From Puffinus mauretanicus (lineage: Eukaryota; Chordata; Aves; Procellariiformes; Procellariidae): a stretch of 64,000 nucleotides of DNA. A program made the translations under genes and the position numbers. How positions within the stretch are numbered: position 1 is the stretch's first letter; each line of letters begins with the position of its first letter. Under the pieces are notes generated by a model that saw nothing but the letters and a program-made list of their open reading frames with translations, made no database searches and was not told the DNA's origin. The DNA lies in the NCBI GenBank assembly GCA_023333565.1, contig JAJKFH010000927.1:1984001-2048000 (forward strand), given 5' to 3'. This document shows positions 37,901 through 49,423 of this stretch, piece by piece.

Positions 37901-39304
37901 GGTCAACATGTGGATAGTTGTTGTTAAGCTAGCTCTTAATGGATTGTGTTATACAGAATTAAGATGGTCAGGAACCTGTGTTACTTCTTATGTGTGGAAA
38001 TTCTGACTTGTGCGGTCTGTCTAATCTCAGTATAAAATAACAGCATTTTTCTTCTCATTTTATGAGATTGTTCTTTGCAGTTCTTAAAACCCCTTTCTAA
38101 CTTTTAGAAAAGTGTGAGATCGAAAATGATTGACACTGAAATAATGCTGTGATGCATGACATGGAAGAAGACAAATTTGTTTCCTGTAAAGTAACAACTG
38201 GAAATAGTAAAGGCAGCTACGGTCTGAGCAGTTCTGTCTCTGAAAGTTGAAGCAGATCTTATGTTTCTGGATTCTTGATGCTACTCTGCTTTACCTGTGA
38301 ATAGCAAGCAGCCTCTGTGTGTGCCTTAAGTCCTCTTCATGTTTTCTGTGCAGACCTTGACTGCCTTGTATATTCTGTTAGGTCAAGTGGAAGAGATCTG
38401 TGCTGTTCTGAAGTTGTATTGTCTTGATGAATAGTGGTGAGATCAGTGATGTTTCATGTAGCTATATTTGTTGTTCAGTTTGCTTTTTAAAGTCTGGGAA
38501 CTTGTATTGGAGAAGCAAGACCAGAATATTAATCAGAATTAATTTTATCCTTGAAAACCATACAACTTAAATGTGAATGATGCATCTGAGTCACACATAT
38601 GAAATTCATGGCATCATGCAATAAAGGAGTATATCCTAATGATTGTGGACCTTTAATTGAAAGTTTATGTTGGAACTTTGTATTCTTACTGTATCATTTA
38701 AAAAAATTAGTAATATACATAATTTTATCTATAATTGAAGTAAATGCAAATAAATTTGAAGATTTCACTCATTTAAGAGTTTGTGGATGTGTAAGTAAGT
38801 GTATGGATGGGGGGTGGAATCACCTCAACTTCATTTACTTACACTCTACTTTCTGGAGTTGAAGGCTTTACCGTCTGGAAGTTGGGAAAATTAGAATGAG
38901 GGATTTCATTGCTTTCAGCAGAGAATCCTTTAGGTTAGATCTCTTTGGGAATACTTAGGGTAGAAGAAAGGAGGTTAGGTAAATTAATTAATGAATATAT
39001 AACCTAAATTCCAGTTTGTGTGAATTACAGTTGCTAGCAGGTACTGCAGTGAGAAATATGTATAGATATTTTATTGGTCTGGAATTGATAGAGGACTTCA
39101 TTTTTTATGGCTATTTTCATAATGCAACAGACATTGATTTCTATCAATTGAGGATGTTACAGCTCAAAATGGGAAGCTGCTTAGAATCTACAGTTCATAT
39201 TTCTAGAACTGTTTCTGCATGCATTTCTTTCCTTTGCAGGCAAAATAGTAATCTTTCTCAGCATAACGTTTGCAGTGCTATTCCAAAATGTGTATTGAGG
39301 GTTT

Positions 39305-39388
39305 TTTGGTGGTGTGGGTTTTTTTTTTGTTTGGTTTTTTGTTTTTTTTTTTTTTGTTTTGTTTTTTAATTTTGTTTTGGTTTTTTTG
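39305..39388. repeat. T-rich (TTTTG/GGTTTT) low-complexity tract
   Basis: The plus strand is almost entirely T and G here, with GTTTT-like units. It produces spurious open frames on both strands (Phe-rich on plus, Lys-rich on minus). Confidence 0.85.
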
Positions 39389-39890
39389 TTCCCACAGAAA
39401 TTCTTTTTCAAGATTTCTCCTAGCTCCTGCCTGTTCATTTTTAGTACTTAGCACTAAGTGTTCCTTAACTGTGGTTTTGCAAGTGTTAGTTTGCTGTGAG
39501 TTGTTTTCTGGGTATTTTTTTTAGGCTTCATTTCCACTATGCATTTTCTATCTTTAGTTAAGTCTTTCTAGATTTAATTTCCTTCATGAACGAAAACTGT
39601 GAACCAAGAAGGTGTTTGGGAGAGGTAGGGTTACACGGAAAGTAATTTGCATGGAAATGTTTTCGTAAGTAAAGAAATTAATGAGTTGCAGACAAACTAG
39701 CATAGGAAGAGTTATTGCATATGAACTGATGCAAAGGGAGGACGAGGCTGTATTGTTTAGCGTAGGATGGGTTATCACACAGGATCCTGACAAGAGAGTG
39801 TTTTAGGTTTAGTGTAGGATGACTATATGAAGTTGTTTCTAAGGAAACTGGTGCTGAGAGAATAAGGTAACATTTCTATGGCTAACCTAC

Positions 39891-39912
39891 GTGTGTGTGT
39901 GTATATATATAT
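39891..39912. repeat. (GT)n(AT)n compound microsatellite
   Basis: Six GT units are followed by about five AT units. It is simple sequence, likely to vary in length between individuals. Confidence 0.85.
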
Positions 39913-42464
39913 TTTTAAGTGCGTCGAGTCTTTATAATAGAATAATTAACACGTGTTTTGCTGTATATAAGGCTGCAGGATAATTATTGTATTATTGTTT
40001 CCCAAATCCTGTAAGTAAAGTAGAGGAGTACTTTCTTCATATACAGAAGATAAATGTCTCCTTCCGCTTTCTCGATCGTCTTAACTGTTCACTTTTCTGC
40101 TTCCTTCATTGCATGAACTCCTAAGAGAGGGATTTAGCTCCAAGTGTACAGTTGTGTTTTATTCAGGTTCTTAGACTCTGTGAGGCAAACAGGACTTAAA
40201 TTTTTCTCTAGAGTCACCTGATTTCTGTAGCTTTCTACAACTACTCTGTGCAATACAATGAAAACATCAGCTTTAAAATAACTTTTAAAATGCTGTTATA
40301 AAGTGTCTATTTTCAATGTTGTATTTTCATTTACACTGCCCTAATTGTTTGTCTTCAGCAATTTTGTATCTGCAAAGCACAGTTTCACTGTAGTAATTGT
40401 AGAAAGATAGAAAGTTGGGCAGCTGAGCTTTCTGGTGCTTGAAAAGGCACGGAAGATAATTTAGGGCTTAAAATGACTTAGAGGAGGCTTTTTGGAACAG
40501 ATGGGCTGTGTCTTTTCTTTACCCCTTTTTTGGAAGCAGCTGAAATTGATGTAACCTTTTTGATAAGAAACGGAGCTCACTGTGGAAGTATAGTACCATG
40601 AAAATTTACAGGAGTATTGTCAATCGTCTTTGACATCACTGTGGTAAGGCTTTCTCCCATCATTTTCACATAACTTACTTTGTTGCTGGTATCCAAAAAG
40701 CAAGTTTTTTAGCCTGATTATTACTAGTGAGTCAGAGTGGACAGGGAAGAAATGTCTTATCCAAGTTGTTTTGCATGATTAAGGCTTGTCTAATAAGGCT
40801 GGCAACCTAAATCCCACTTATAGAATATGTCAGCATTTATATTTTAAAGTTGGAATGCATGTCTGTCTGCTTAAGCTTGCAATTAAATTACCTAAGAACT
40901 GGTGTTGGAAGAGGGCTCTCTTTCTATTAAAGAGAATGCTTGAGCTTATGATTTAAATTAATAACTGTCCAGAGAATGTTTTGTTTCTTTCTGCCTTTGT
41001 CAGTTTTGTACCTTGTAGAAGTTTCTGTTTCTCTGTGCTGTGAAGCTGTATGGCCAAGAGAGTTCTGGCAGAATGCTTGTACCTGTTTCTAATGCCAAGT
41101 TGCAGTTGTAGTTCTGATTTGTTGAGAACAACAGTTTTAAAAATTATTTTTTATGTCCTTACCAAGATGGCAGCTTATATAAGTGTTTATTGAATAGGAT
41201 TGTGATAGAATAATATATTTATGTAGATGGGTAGAAGGGAATCACAGTGGTATTTGTGATATGTTTATTATAAGAAACGTATATTATAATACATATACTT
41301 TTACATAAGTACCAGAAGTAATCTACCAAGATTGAACATTCCCAAGGCTGGTCTTATTTTCTTTTGGGATCAGATTAGCCTAAGAGTCAATCCCTTTTCC
41401 ACTGTGGAAACCAGACCATACCATGACTTTTTAATATAGTCTAGCATGTAACTTGGCAGTAGTTGGATGAAGCTGTATACACCTATATACCGAGCAATTA
41501 AGGAAGGAGGTGCTCCTAGGAGAAATTTTTTGTAAACCATATCAATTAAGTGCTAGCTTACACCATTAAGTTTTCTCTTTTACTCTTCTTGTTCTACAAA
41601 AGAAGTAATTATGTAAAACAGGTGTTATAATATTTATCTAAAATCTTTTCTTATTGCCCTCATGATATTTTATGATGAGTCCTACTCTTACAGTATGAGA
41701 AACAGTATACTGTTAGCAGTTTAACATTCCTACCTTGTTACATTTTAATGTTTTATTTTGTATTACTCTGTTACAAAAAATCCATTCTACCTTCTCTACC
41801 ACTTAATTCCATGTGCTTCTAAGACACGGAGTTCTTCTTTCTTTGAATTTTTAAAATTATTCCCATATCCAGGTTAGAAGTTATTTTTCACAACCTTTGT
41901 CATTAACTGCCTCCTAACCACTTTTCTGCCTTATACATTATTCTTTTTAGGTTGCTTGAATCAAATGTAGGCCAGTATTTCAAATAAGAGCACATTATCA
42001 ATTTTGTATGCTCTACTTACATGTTTTCAGATTTACTTTTTACCATTTCTGTGTGGTCAAACATCTTGATTTCTTTTCTGGCTGCTGATACATTCCTGAG
42101 TGGATGTTTTCATTAAGTTGTTGAATGTATTACCCAGTCTTTTTCCATTTGGTCTTTTAAACCTCTGCATTCAGAATAACTCATCATGAGAAGTTCAAAT
42201 TGTTTTTTGTTATCTGCATTTGTCAGCATGTTGCCTAGTTTCCTTTCTCCAGAGTTCACCGGTTTTGTTAAAGTGTGTGTGTGGTGGGGAAGCATGTTTC
42301 CTGTGTAGTTCTGACCACCTTATCTCATGTTGTCTTTTATCTATTCTGCTTTACAGAGTGTTAATTATATTAAATGAAGGTACTCTTGTTACGGAGCTAT
42401 GAACATTCTGGATCAAAGGAATTGAATGTAGATTTAGTTCAGAGTGAGGGTGCATTCTTCATGC

Positions 42465-42500
42465 TTTCCATGCTACTTTTTTACAGAAGTAGCATGGAAA
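42465..42500. repeat. Perfect 14-bp inverted repeat with 8-nt loop
   Basis: The arms TTTCCATGCTACTT (42465-42478) and AAGTAGCATGGAAA (42487-42500) are exact reverse complements around an 8-base spacer. The stem does not extend beyond 14 bp, so it is short for a miRNA precursor. Confidence 0.85.
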
Positions 42501-45500
42501 AATCTTTCTTTAAATACACTTCTTTCCATGTTCAGTAATGAATTTCAGATATGAGAGGAGTGTATATGTAGCTTGGAAGAACAAACTGTGTTGATAATTG
42601 AGTTTTCTGTTCTTTTAGACCTACTGTCAGTAATACTGTCTTGGATGAGTGGCACGGGAAAGAGATGATGCAGCTCGCAGCTTTGCTCTTTTTGTTGAGA
42701 CAATCCAGGTTTTAATTGCAAAATATTCTTGCCATAGCCTTTGAGGTAAAGATATATAATATTATTATTCATCATGCAGCTAGGACTCAATTACATTATA
42801 TACATCGTGACATCTAGTATATAATGGCAAAAAAAAATGGACTCCTTCTTGAAGTGCATGTCCCGTTTATGTAACCTCCCCCATGTATTTTGAAGCCAGT
42901 ATAAAATCCTGGCTTCTTTAAAACAAACAAACAAAAACCCCAAATAAAATACAAACCACCAACAAAAAAATCTCTGCATACTTGAACAGTCATATCTTCT
43001 TAAATGTCAACAATTATTAATATCTAATTGGTAGCACTTTTTTTTCTTTTTAATCCTCACTGTAATAGTTGGTATATCTGTATAGCAAGTGCTGTTGGCT
43101 CTGATTATTTGGGTAATCATTTTGTTGTTGCAAATTGATCTTGGTTAGTGGTTTAGATGCGGACTAGTAAATAATAATGTATTCAGTCAGTATGTTTTTA
43201 CTCTACATGTAACTGAAAAATGTGCTTTCTGATGAGAGAAGTTGGTTAATCCCTTTTTCATGTCTGTTACTGTAGAAGTCAAAAGTTCTTGGACAATTAT
43301 CAGAGTTTGATGGTTCATTGTTTTGATAGTATATTACTGTAGTAAGTTTTATTTCAGACTTCAATATTTTCAAGAACAATAATACAGAGAATGGTGAATT
43401 ATATGAAACGTATCTTTAAAATGGGAATCTGTTTCTAGGTAAGCAAATAAAAGGTTTGTAATTTAAACATAATCTCATGGTATTTCAGACTGTTGGTAAC
43501 TTCGTTTTCATTGTCTCTTGGTTTATACCTATTTTATAACTAGTCTAATGCTCCCCAAACTGTCATCATAAGCATACCTGGAAAGTCAAAGTTGTGAAGT
43601 GCTATCTCATATATCCCAATGAAAGTTAAGTTCTTAAACATCTAGGCAGCTCATGTGTTAACATCAGGAGTTAACTCATGGTTTTGTACTTTTTTTATTT
43701 GTGTGCACAGCGTGAGCTAGGAGAGTGCTTTTGCTTGGTAAAATTCTGTTTAGATCTCAACTTCAATTGGCAGATGTACAATGCAAGACTCTGACTTTCT
43801 TTGAGAACAGAATATTGTAGCTTTAATGTTAAGCATAAAGATTCCAGTCTAATGATTTCACAGCCTTATGTCTCATATTCATTTGGCATAAAGTGGCAGA
43901 ATAAGTTTAGGAGAAAACTTTTTTTATTATTATTTTAAGTGCTTTTTTTGGGAAGCTTTTCAGTGGTTGATTTTTATATTTGATTTTAACATTGAGTGAC
44001 TGTGTTCCCAGCTATAACTTTTCTGTTCCATGCTTTAGTGTGAATTTAAACTTGCTTGCTTGTTTGGTATTTAAGGAATCTTAACGGATCAGTCCATATG
44101 TAAAAATATTTTAGTATATTTAATTATTACTGTTACTAGTAACTAAATGTCTACTTACTTATTATCCTTCCTGTATCTTATAAGAACCTTTGAGCCATAG
44201 TAGGGGAAAAAAAATCAAGTTTTTTAAAAATAAACATGAGAAATCTCTTATTCCCTGTATTTTCTTTGCTTTGGGAGAGACATGAACACTCTCGAAATGA
44301 AATTCAGTACTCTTAGTTCAGGCCGCTTCAACTTTGAACAAATATGCACAGGATTTAATGCAGTTGAACCAGTTTATTTTAGAGAGACACCCACATGGTG
44401 CTTGATTTCGCCCCCTGCTCCAAAGGTACAGCAAACCAGGGAGTGAATGTAAGCACGAGGTGTGCTTTGCAGATGCTCATGTGAAAATCCCAGAGTATGG
44501 TCTGCATGTCAGGCTGAGACAGTCACACAGCTGTTGTGGTTGTGTTTCTCTCTAGCAAAAGTGGCAAAGTGCATCAGGTGCAGCCTGGCTGGTGCAATAC
44601 AGAATGGGGCAGCGCTCCCCACTCCGATGGGCCGGCTTGAAGGGTGGGCACAGTGGGGAGGCACAGCCACTAGGCACTCAGCTAAGATGCTCACTGTGCT
44701 TTTGTTAAGTTTTCTTGTAGGGAGTCAGTGTACTGTAAATCCATGACCTGACTATCTTGCCTGTTTGTACAATTCCTTAAAAATGTTTTTAATATCCAGG
44801 CAGATAATTTGAAAGGGAAGGATGATTTGTCCTAAAACCGAACTAGTAGAGTAATCCTAGCTGGAATAGGTGTGGGCTACTTCTGTATTGATACAGCAGA
44901 GCTATGCATCTACATCCTTTTTTAAGCCACATGAGCAAAGCAAGCTTTAACATCTGAAAAAGTCTTCCAGGAAGGATGCAAATGTAGCATTGGAGAAATG
45001 AATAGTTTGTGTTTATATTTTTCTATAAATGTGGTGCAAGACTGACACATAGATAAGGTGCTTTTCCTCCTGGGATATAGTTCATATCATTAATCTTTAA
45101 TGTACACCCTGTCAAAAACGTTCTGAAAGCATCAGAACAACTAGCTGTATTTATATAAGCAACCACACAAAGCCGTGTGTGGAATTTTCATTGAGTGAAA
45201 ATGGATAGATCGTACAGTAGAGGTGGCCCAAAAAGATCTATTGTGTAAAGCTCTCTTTCCCCCATTCTCCTAACAAATACACAAAAAGCACTATACAGTG
45301 TCCTTTTCTTCAGGGATGAATAAGCACAGGATTCCTGTGGTAGATGCCCCATATTCTAATCCTTTGCGTATTTTGGAGATTATCACATACACCCTTCACA
45401 AAAATTCTTCTGCTTTTTCAAAGTAGAACTGTTAAAATCTTACTATACCACATGTAAGAAAACACTGTGCACTGGATTTTGTTTCTGGCATTGCTCTTAA

Positions 45501-47242
45501 AGGGCATAGCATAAGCTCCGTGCTTTAGCAGTTGTTTTCAAGATGGCTGCTTTCCTAGGCAGCAGGTATGGCTTTGGTTCTGAAGCTGACTTACACTCGA
45601 AGAAGTCCCCAAACAGGGCTTGCTTGAAGGTCGATGCATGGCACAAACATTGGACAGAAGTATGTGGGATACTGGAAGGGAAGTTTGACTTTTCCTTTTT
45701 CATGGTAGCTAGTCACTAGATGGGCTTAACTGTAATATCAAACTGCACGCAAATTTTGACACCAGCACATGTTCAGTTTTTAACTTTACGTGAGTTGACT
45801 TGTTTGACGGCTATATGTGGACCTTCCGTAAGGCTCAATAGACTTCTGTAAGAGGAGTTAATTTCTTAATTAGGTTAGGTGTTATGCCATTATGATACTT
45901 GACATTTTTGACTTACTGTAATAGGAATATTGGGATCTCTATAGTGTTCGCAGTAAGGCAGTTGAATCATTCTTGCGACTCCTGGTGGTTTTGTAATTTC
46001 TTTAAATATGCCAGGCTAAATCCTGATTGGGAGAATTGCTAATTCTTCAGTTCACTTATTTGTAGTATTCTTCTCTTACTCCAAACTACTACATTTTTAC
46101 TGGCCTGATGCATATTTCTTGATAGCCTTGTGCGTTTCCTTATTTCTGCAACAGTTAGATTGCTTAGTGTTCTCCTTGCGGTCTTGCTCTGAATTGTAGT
46201 GCTATAGGCCAAAGAACACTTGTTGCTACTAAAGATACACAATAGTATTTGGTGCTCAGTGTAGCTTTATCGAATACAAATTTTGCTTTCCTGTTGGAGC
46301 TGTGCTGTAGTTTCACACGTATTGCTGTTCACTGGAGTGTAAAGAGAAGGAGGATTTGTGTTTTGGCATGGGTTTTTTTTTGTGGTTTTGGGGTTTTTGT
46401 TAGTTTGTTTTTAAGCATAATCTTAATTCCCCCTTGCAAGGTTTCTCCAAGGAAATAGTCAACTTCATACAGAGTTGATGTAATCTCTTGGAGTTGATAC
46501 AGTGCTGGAGGAGAGCAGCTACTTGCCTCCAGATTTTAACAGGATCTTCCAAGCTGAAGTAATCATTTGGGAGAGAGGGGAATTTTTGACCATGAGTTAC
46601 AGCTGATATTTGCCTCTGATTTAAGGACAGTTATTTACTATTTTCTATGTGTAAAACAGTTTGAACCCCCACACCCCATTTGTGATGCTGTGTAAATTTT
46701 TTTTTTTTTTTTTAGATTATCTAATACTTAAATCTAATTCTAGAAAACCTGCAGATTCGGTTTGTAAGCAAACTGACAAGTGAATGAAAAATTTTGATCC
46801 ATTACAACCTGATTCTCCAACTAGGACTCTGCACATCTGCTTGTGCTTAGTCCTTTTGTGGGGAAGACAAGGACTAAGCAGAAGACTAACAGAAATAGAA
46901 CTTCCCTTGTCTGATTTGCTAGTTTGTAACTGTGATTCTTGCTTTGGGGCTGAAATAACTCAAGTTCCTATCCAGGAAAAAATTATGTCTAACTTAATGC
47001 AGCTCTGGAAAGGCCCGCCTGGTGAACTTCCAGGATCTGTCTCTTTGGTTTTGACACTAGGGATAGCAAGTTAGATGCAATTGAATTTCTAGGTAGCAAG
47101 TGTAATAACTTAGAGCTAATTGGGACCTCATGACATTTCTAGAGAGTAGTGTATATCAGATATCATGCCTGGATGTAAAGGTTGTTTCTAGCATGTTGTG
47201 AAACTTGGGAAGCTTCTAGAAGTCTTGAATCAACTCTCAGAG

Positions 47243-47247
47243 ACCTG
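47243..47247. repeat. Target-site duplication, left copy (ACCTG)
   Basis: ACCTG directly precedes the TGTCATGG end of the ERV-like element and is repeated directly after its CCAGCACA end at 49419-49423. Confidence 0.75.
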
Positions 47248-47374
47248 TGTCATGGTTTAACCCCATCCAGCAACTAAGCCCCACACAGCCACTCGCTCAC
47301 TCCCCCCGCAGTGGGATGGGGGAGAGAATCAGAATGGTAAAATTGAGAAAACTCGTGGGTTGAGATAAAGACGG

Positions 47375-47380
47375 TTTAAT
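47375..47380 (-). terminator. LTR polyadenylation signal
   Basis: ATTAAA on the minus strand, about 185 bases downstream of the LTR TATA box, in the place expected for the R region. Confidence 0.55.
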
Positions 47381-47562
47381 AAGTAAAGCAAAAGCTGCGC
47401 ACGCAAGCAAAGCAAAACAAGGAATTCATTCACTGCTTTCCATCAGCAGGCAGGTGTTCAGCCATCTCCAGGACAGCAGGGCTCCATCACGCGTAATGGT
47501 TACTTGGGAAGACAAAACACTGTAACCCCGAATGTCCCCCCCCTTCCTTCTTCTTCCCCCAG

Positions 47563-47570
47563 CTTTATAT
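47563..47570 (-). promoter_or_regulatory. LTR TATA box
   Basis: ATATAAAG on the minus strand within the LTR, upstream of the LTR poly(A) signal. Transcription from it would run antisense to HYCC2. Confidence 0.6.
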
Positions 47571-47838
47571 GCTGAGCATGACATCATATGGTATGGAATA
47601 TCTCTTTGTTGGGGTCAGCTGTCCCGGTTGTGTCCCCTCCCAACTTCTTGTGCACCCCCAGCCTCCTCACTGGTGGGGTGGGGTGAGAAGCAGACAAGGC
47701 CTTGACTCTGTGTAAGCGCTGCTCAGCAGTAACTAAAACATCCCTGTGTTATCAACACTGTTTTCAGCACAAATTCAAAACAGCCTCCTAGTAGTTAGTA
47801 TGAAGAAAATTAACTCTATCCCAGCCAAAACCAGCACA

Positions 47839-47856
47839 TTCTCCACCCCTTGTTTC
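47839..47856 (-). other. Polypurine tract next to the 3' LTR
   Basis: On the minus strand the sequence just before the LTR start is AACAAGGGGTGGAGAA, purine-rich, where plus-strand priming occurs in LTR elements. It confirms the orientation of the element. Confidence 0.6.
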
Positions 47857-48188
47857 TTACCTTTTACGTCATGCTCAGGTACCAAACTATCCAATACATC
47901 CTCATTAACCACCACTCCCCTTCCCATCCTTTGATATAATATACAGATATTATTCCCTTAGTCTATGGACCACCCCTGTGAAATGTCTGTAAAATGTCCA
48001 CAAATGTCCACAAAATGTCCATTGAGTTGATTTAGTCCATGACTTTGGGCTCCATCTGTCATGGTGGTCGCTCAGGACAGTAGAGGTGGTGTGTTGCGTG
48101 GAGTTACTGGGCACCAAAGCCAGCTCAGGTCGGGTCACTGCTGCGCTCGCGCTGCTTCTTGTAAGGCTTGTCCTGCATTGGTTCAGGT

Positions 48189-48513
48189 GGTTCCTGCTAT
48201 AGTAATTCCTATGACATGCAACTCAAATCATGGGTTACAACAATTTAAAGGTATTTCCATTACAATCTCCACCCCGGTCCCTTTGGGCCAGGTTATAGGG
48301 TTTAACATTGCAATGAACTCCTCCCCTTGCTCCTAGCCTGGCTAGCAACAAGGGGTTCCTGCTATAGTAATTCCCATAACATGCAACTCAAATCCCGGGT
48401 TACAACAATTTAAAGGTATTTCCATTACAATCTCCACCCCTGGTCCCTTTGGACCAGACCATCGGGTTTAACATTGCAATGAACTCCTCTCCTTGCCCCT
48501 CCTCTGGCTTGGA
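48189..48513. repeat. 165-bp tandem duplication inside the ERV-like element
   Basis: Two adjacent copies (48189-48353 and 48354 to about 48513) both start GGTTCCTGCTATAGTAATTCC and include TTAAAGGTATTTCCATTACA. They differ at scattered bases, so the duplication is not brand new. On the minus strand each copy includes a GGGGTGGAGAT-like segment similar to the polypurine tract. Confidence 0.88.
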
Positions 48514-48520
48514 CTTACCC

Positions 48521-49068
48521 ACAGGCTGCAGTCCCTTAGGGGTGTACCTGCTCCAAGTGGAGCCTTATCTGTGAGCCACAGTCTCTCCAGGGGTATACCT
48601 GCTGCGGCATAGAGTTATCCACAGCCACAGCCGCTTTGAGGTGCACCTGTTCCTGCGTGGCCTTCTTCATGGGCCACAATGCCTTCAGAGATACACCTGC
48701 TCCAGCATGGCCTTACCTACAGCCACAATCCCTTCAGGAGTGAACCTGCTCCAACATGACCTTACCCATGGCTGCAGTCCCTCCAGGCATCTGCTCTGTT
48801 GTGGGCTTATCCATGGCCACACACTTTGAGGTGCTCCACCATGACCTCATGCACAGCCACTGATGCTTCAAGGTGTACCTTCTCCAGCGTGGACTTATCC
48901 TTGGGTCACAGTCCCTTCAGAGGTGCACCTGCTGTGGCACAGACATAAGCGCGGCCACAGACGCTTCGAGATGTACCTGCTCTGGCATGGGCTTATCCAT
49001 GGCCACAGACACTTTGGGGTGCCCTGCTCCCACGTGGACTCATCCACAGGTCACAGTCCCTTCGACTC
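48521..49068. repeat. Minisatellite of about 11 units of 40-52 bp
   Basis: A unit with the core CAGTCCCTTCAGAGGTGCACCTGCTCC, shown here only by landmarks (CACAG, CCTTCAG, CACCTGCT, GGACTTATCC), repeats about eleven times with many substitutions. Unit starts are near 48521, 48572 and 48623, continuing to 49046. The GC content is well above that of the intron. VNTRs of this kind occur in some bird ERV LTRs, as I recall. Confidence 0.85.
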
Positions 49069-49320
49069 GAGTTCATACTGGAGTTCCAGCCTGCCCAGTA
49101 CAGCAGCACAGAAATGGCAGTGATGCCCTGGCCATCTGCTAGCCCAGGCGCATGGCCACTGCTGTTATCAAAATGCTCCCAGGCACGGCAGGGTAAGACG
49201 ATCAGCAGTGCAGCAGCACAGCAAGCAGCGAAAGCAAAAAGCAGCCACTAACGAGCACAAGACTCTCATATACAGTAAGGCAAGCAAGCCCCATGGCACA
49301 CAGAAGCCTGCCGATTAATA

Positions 49321-49418
49321 GCTGTGTTACCAACACTGTTTTCAGCACAAATCCAAAACATAGTCCCATACAAGCTACTATGGAAAAAATTAATTCCTTC
49401 CCAGTCAAAACCAGCACA
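49321..49418 (-). repeat. Right terminal segment matching the LTR start
   Basis: About 98 bases align with the outer end of the left LTR (shared landmarks CAACACTGTTTTCAGCACAAAT and AAAACCAGCACA), with roughly one difference in seven. Beyond 49321 the similarity stops, so this is not a second copy of the whole LTR. Confidence 0.8.
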
Positions 49419-49423
49419 ACCTG
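49419..49423. repeat. Target-site duplication, right copy (ACCTG)
   Basis: ACCTG follows the CCAGCACA terminus and matches 47243-47247. Confidence 0.75.

Larger units (their letters stand above)
47248..47838 (-). repeat. Complete LTR (3' LTR of the minus-sense element)
   Basis: The 591-bp LTR has TG...CA ends (minus strand TGTGCTGG...CCATGACA). On the minus strand it carries a TATA box (ATATAAAG, 47563-47570) and, about 185 bases further on, a poly(A) signal ATTAAA (47375-47380). This spacing defines U3, R and U5 in the expected order. The TATA box could drive minus-strand transcripts inside the HYCC2 intron. Confidence 0.85.
47248..49418 (-). mobile_element. ERV-like LTR element, antisense to HYCC2, flanked by 5-bp TSD
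   Basis: A 2.17-kb insertion begins TGTCATGG and ends CCAGCACA on the plus strand, and the flanks carry a matching ACCTG on each side. A 5-bp duplication fits the ERVL class. The sense strand is minus. The left 591 bases are a complete LTR, so it is the 3' LTR. Just outside it on the minus strand is a purine tract (AACAAGGGGTGGAGAA), as expected of a polypurine tract. The right end shares only about 100 bases with that LTR, then diverges into unique sequence, an 11-unit minisatellite and a 165-bp tandem duplication. There is no gag, pol or env reading frame: the element is non-coding and cannot move on its own. I recognise the LTR as a bird ERV type but cannot name its subfamily. Confidence 0.85.

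Noticed and set aside
39016..39524. 117- and 84-residue frames
   Set aside because: Their C-terminal halves are translations of a T/G low-complexity tract; the remainder matches nothing I know.
48051..48080. TGTCATGG near 48058 as a second LTR terminus
   Set aside because: Only eight bases match; the following sequence does not continue like the LTR end.
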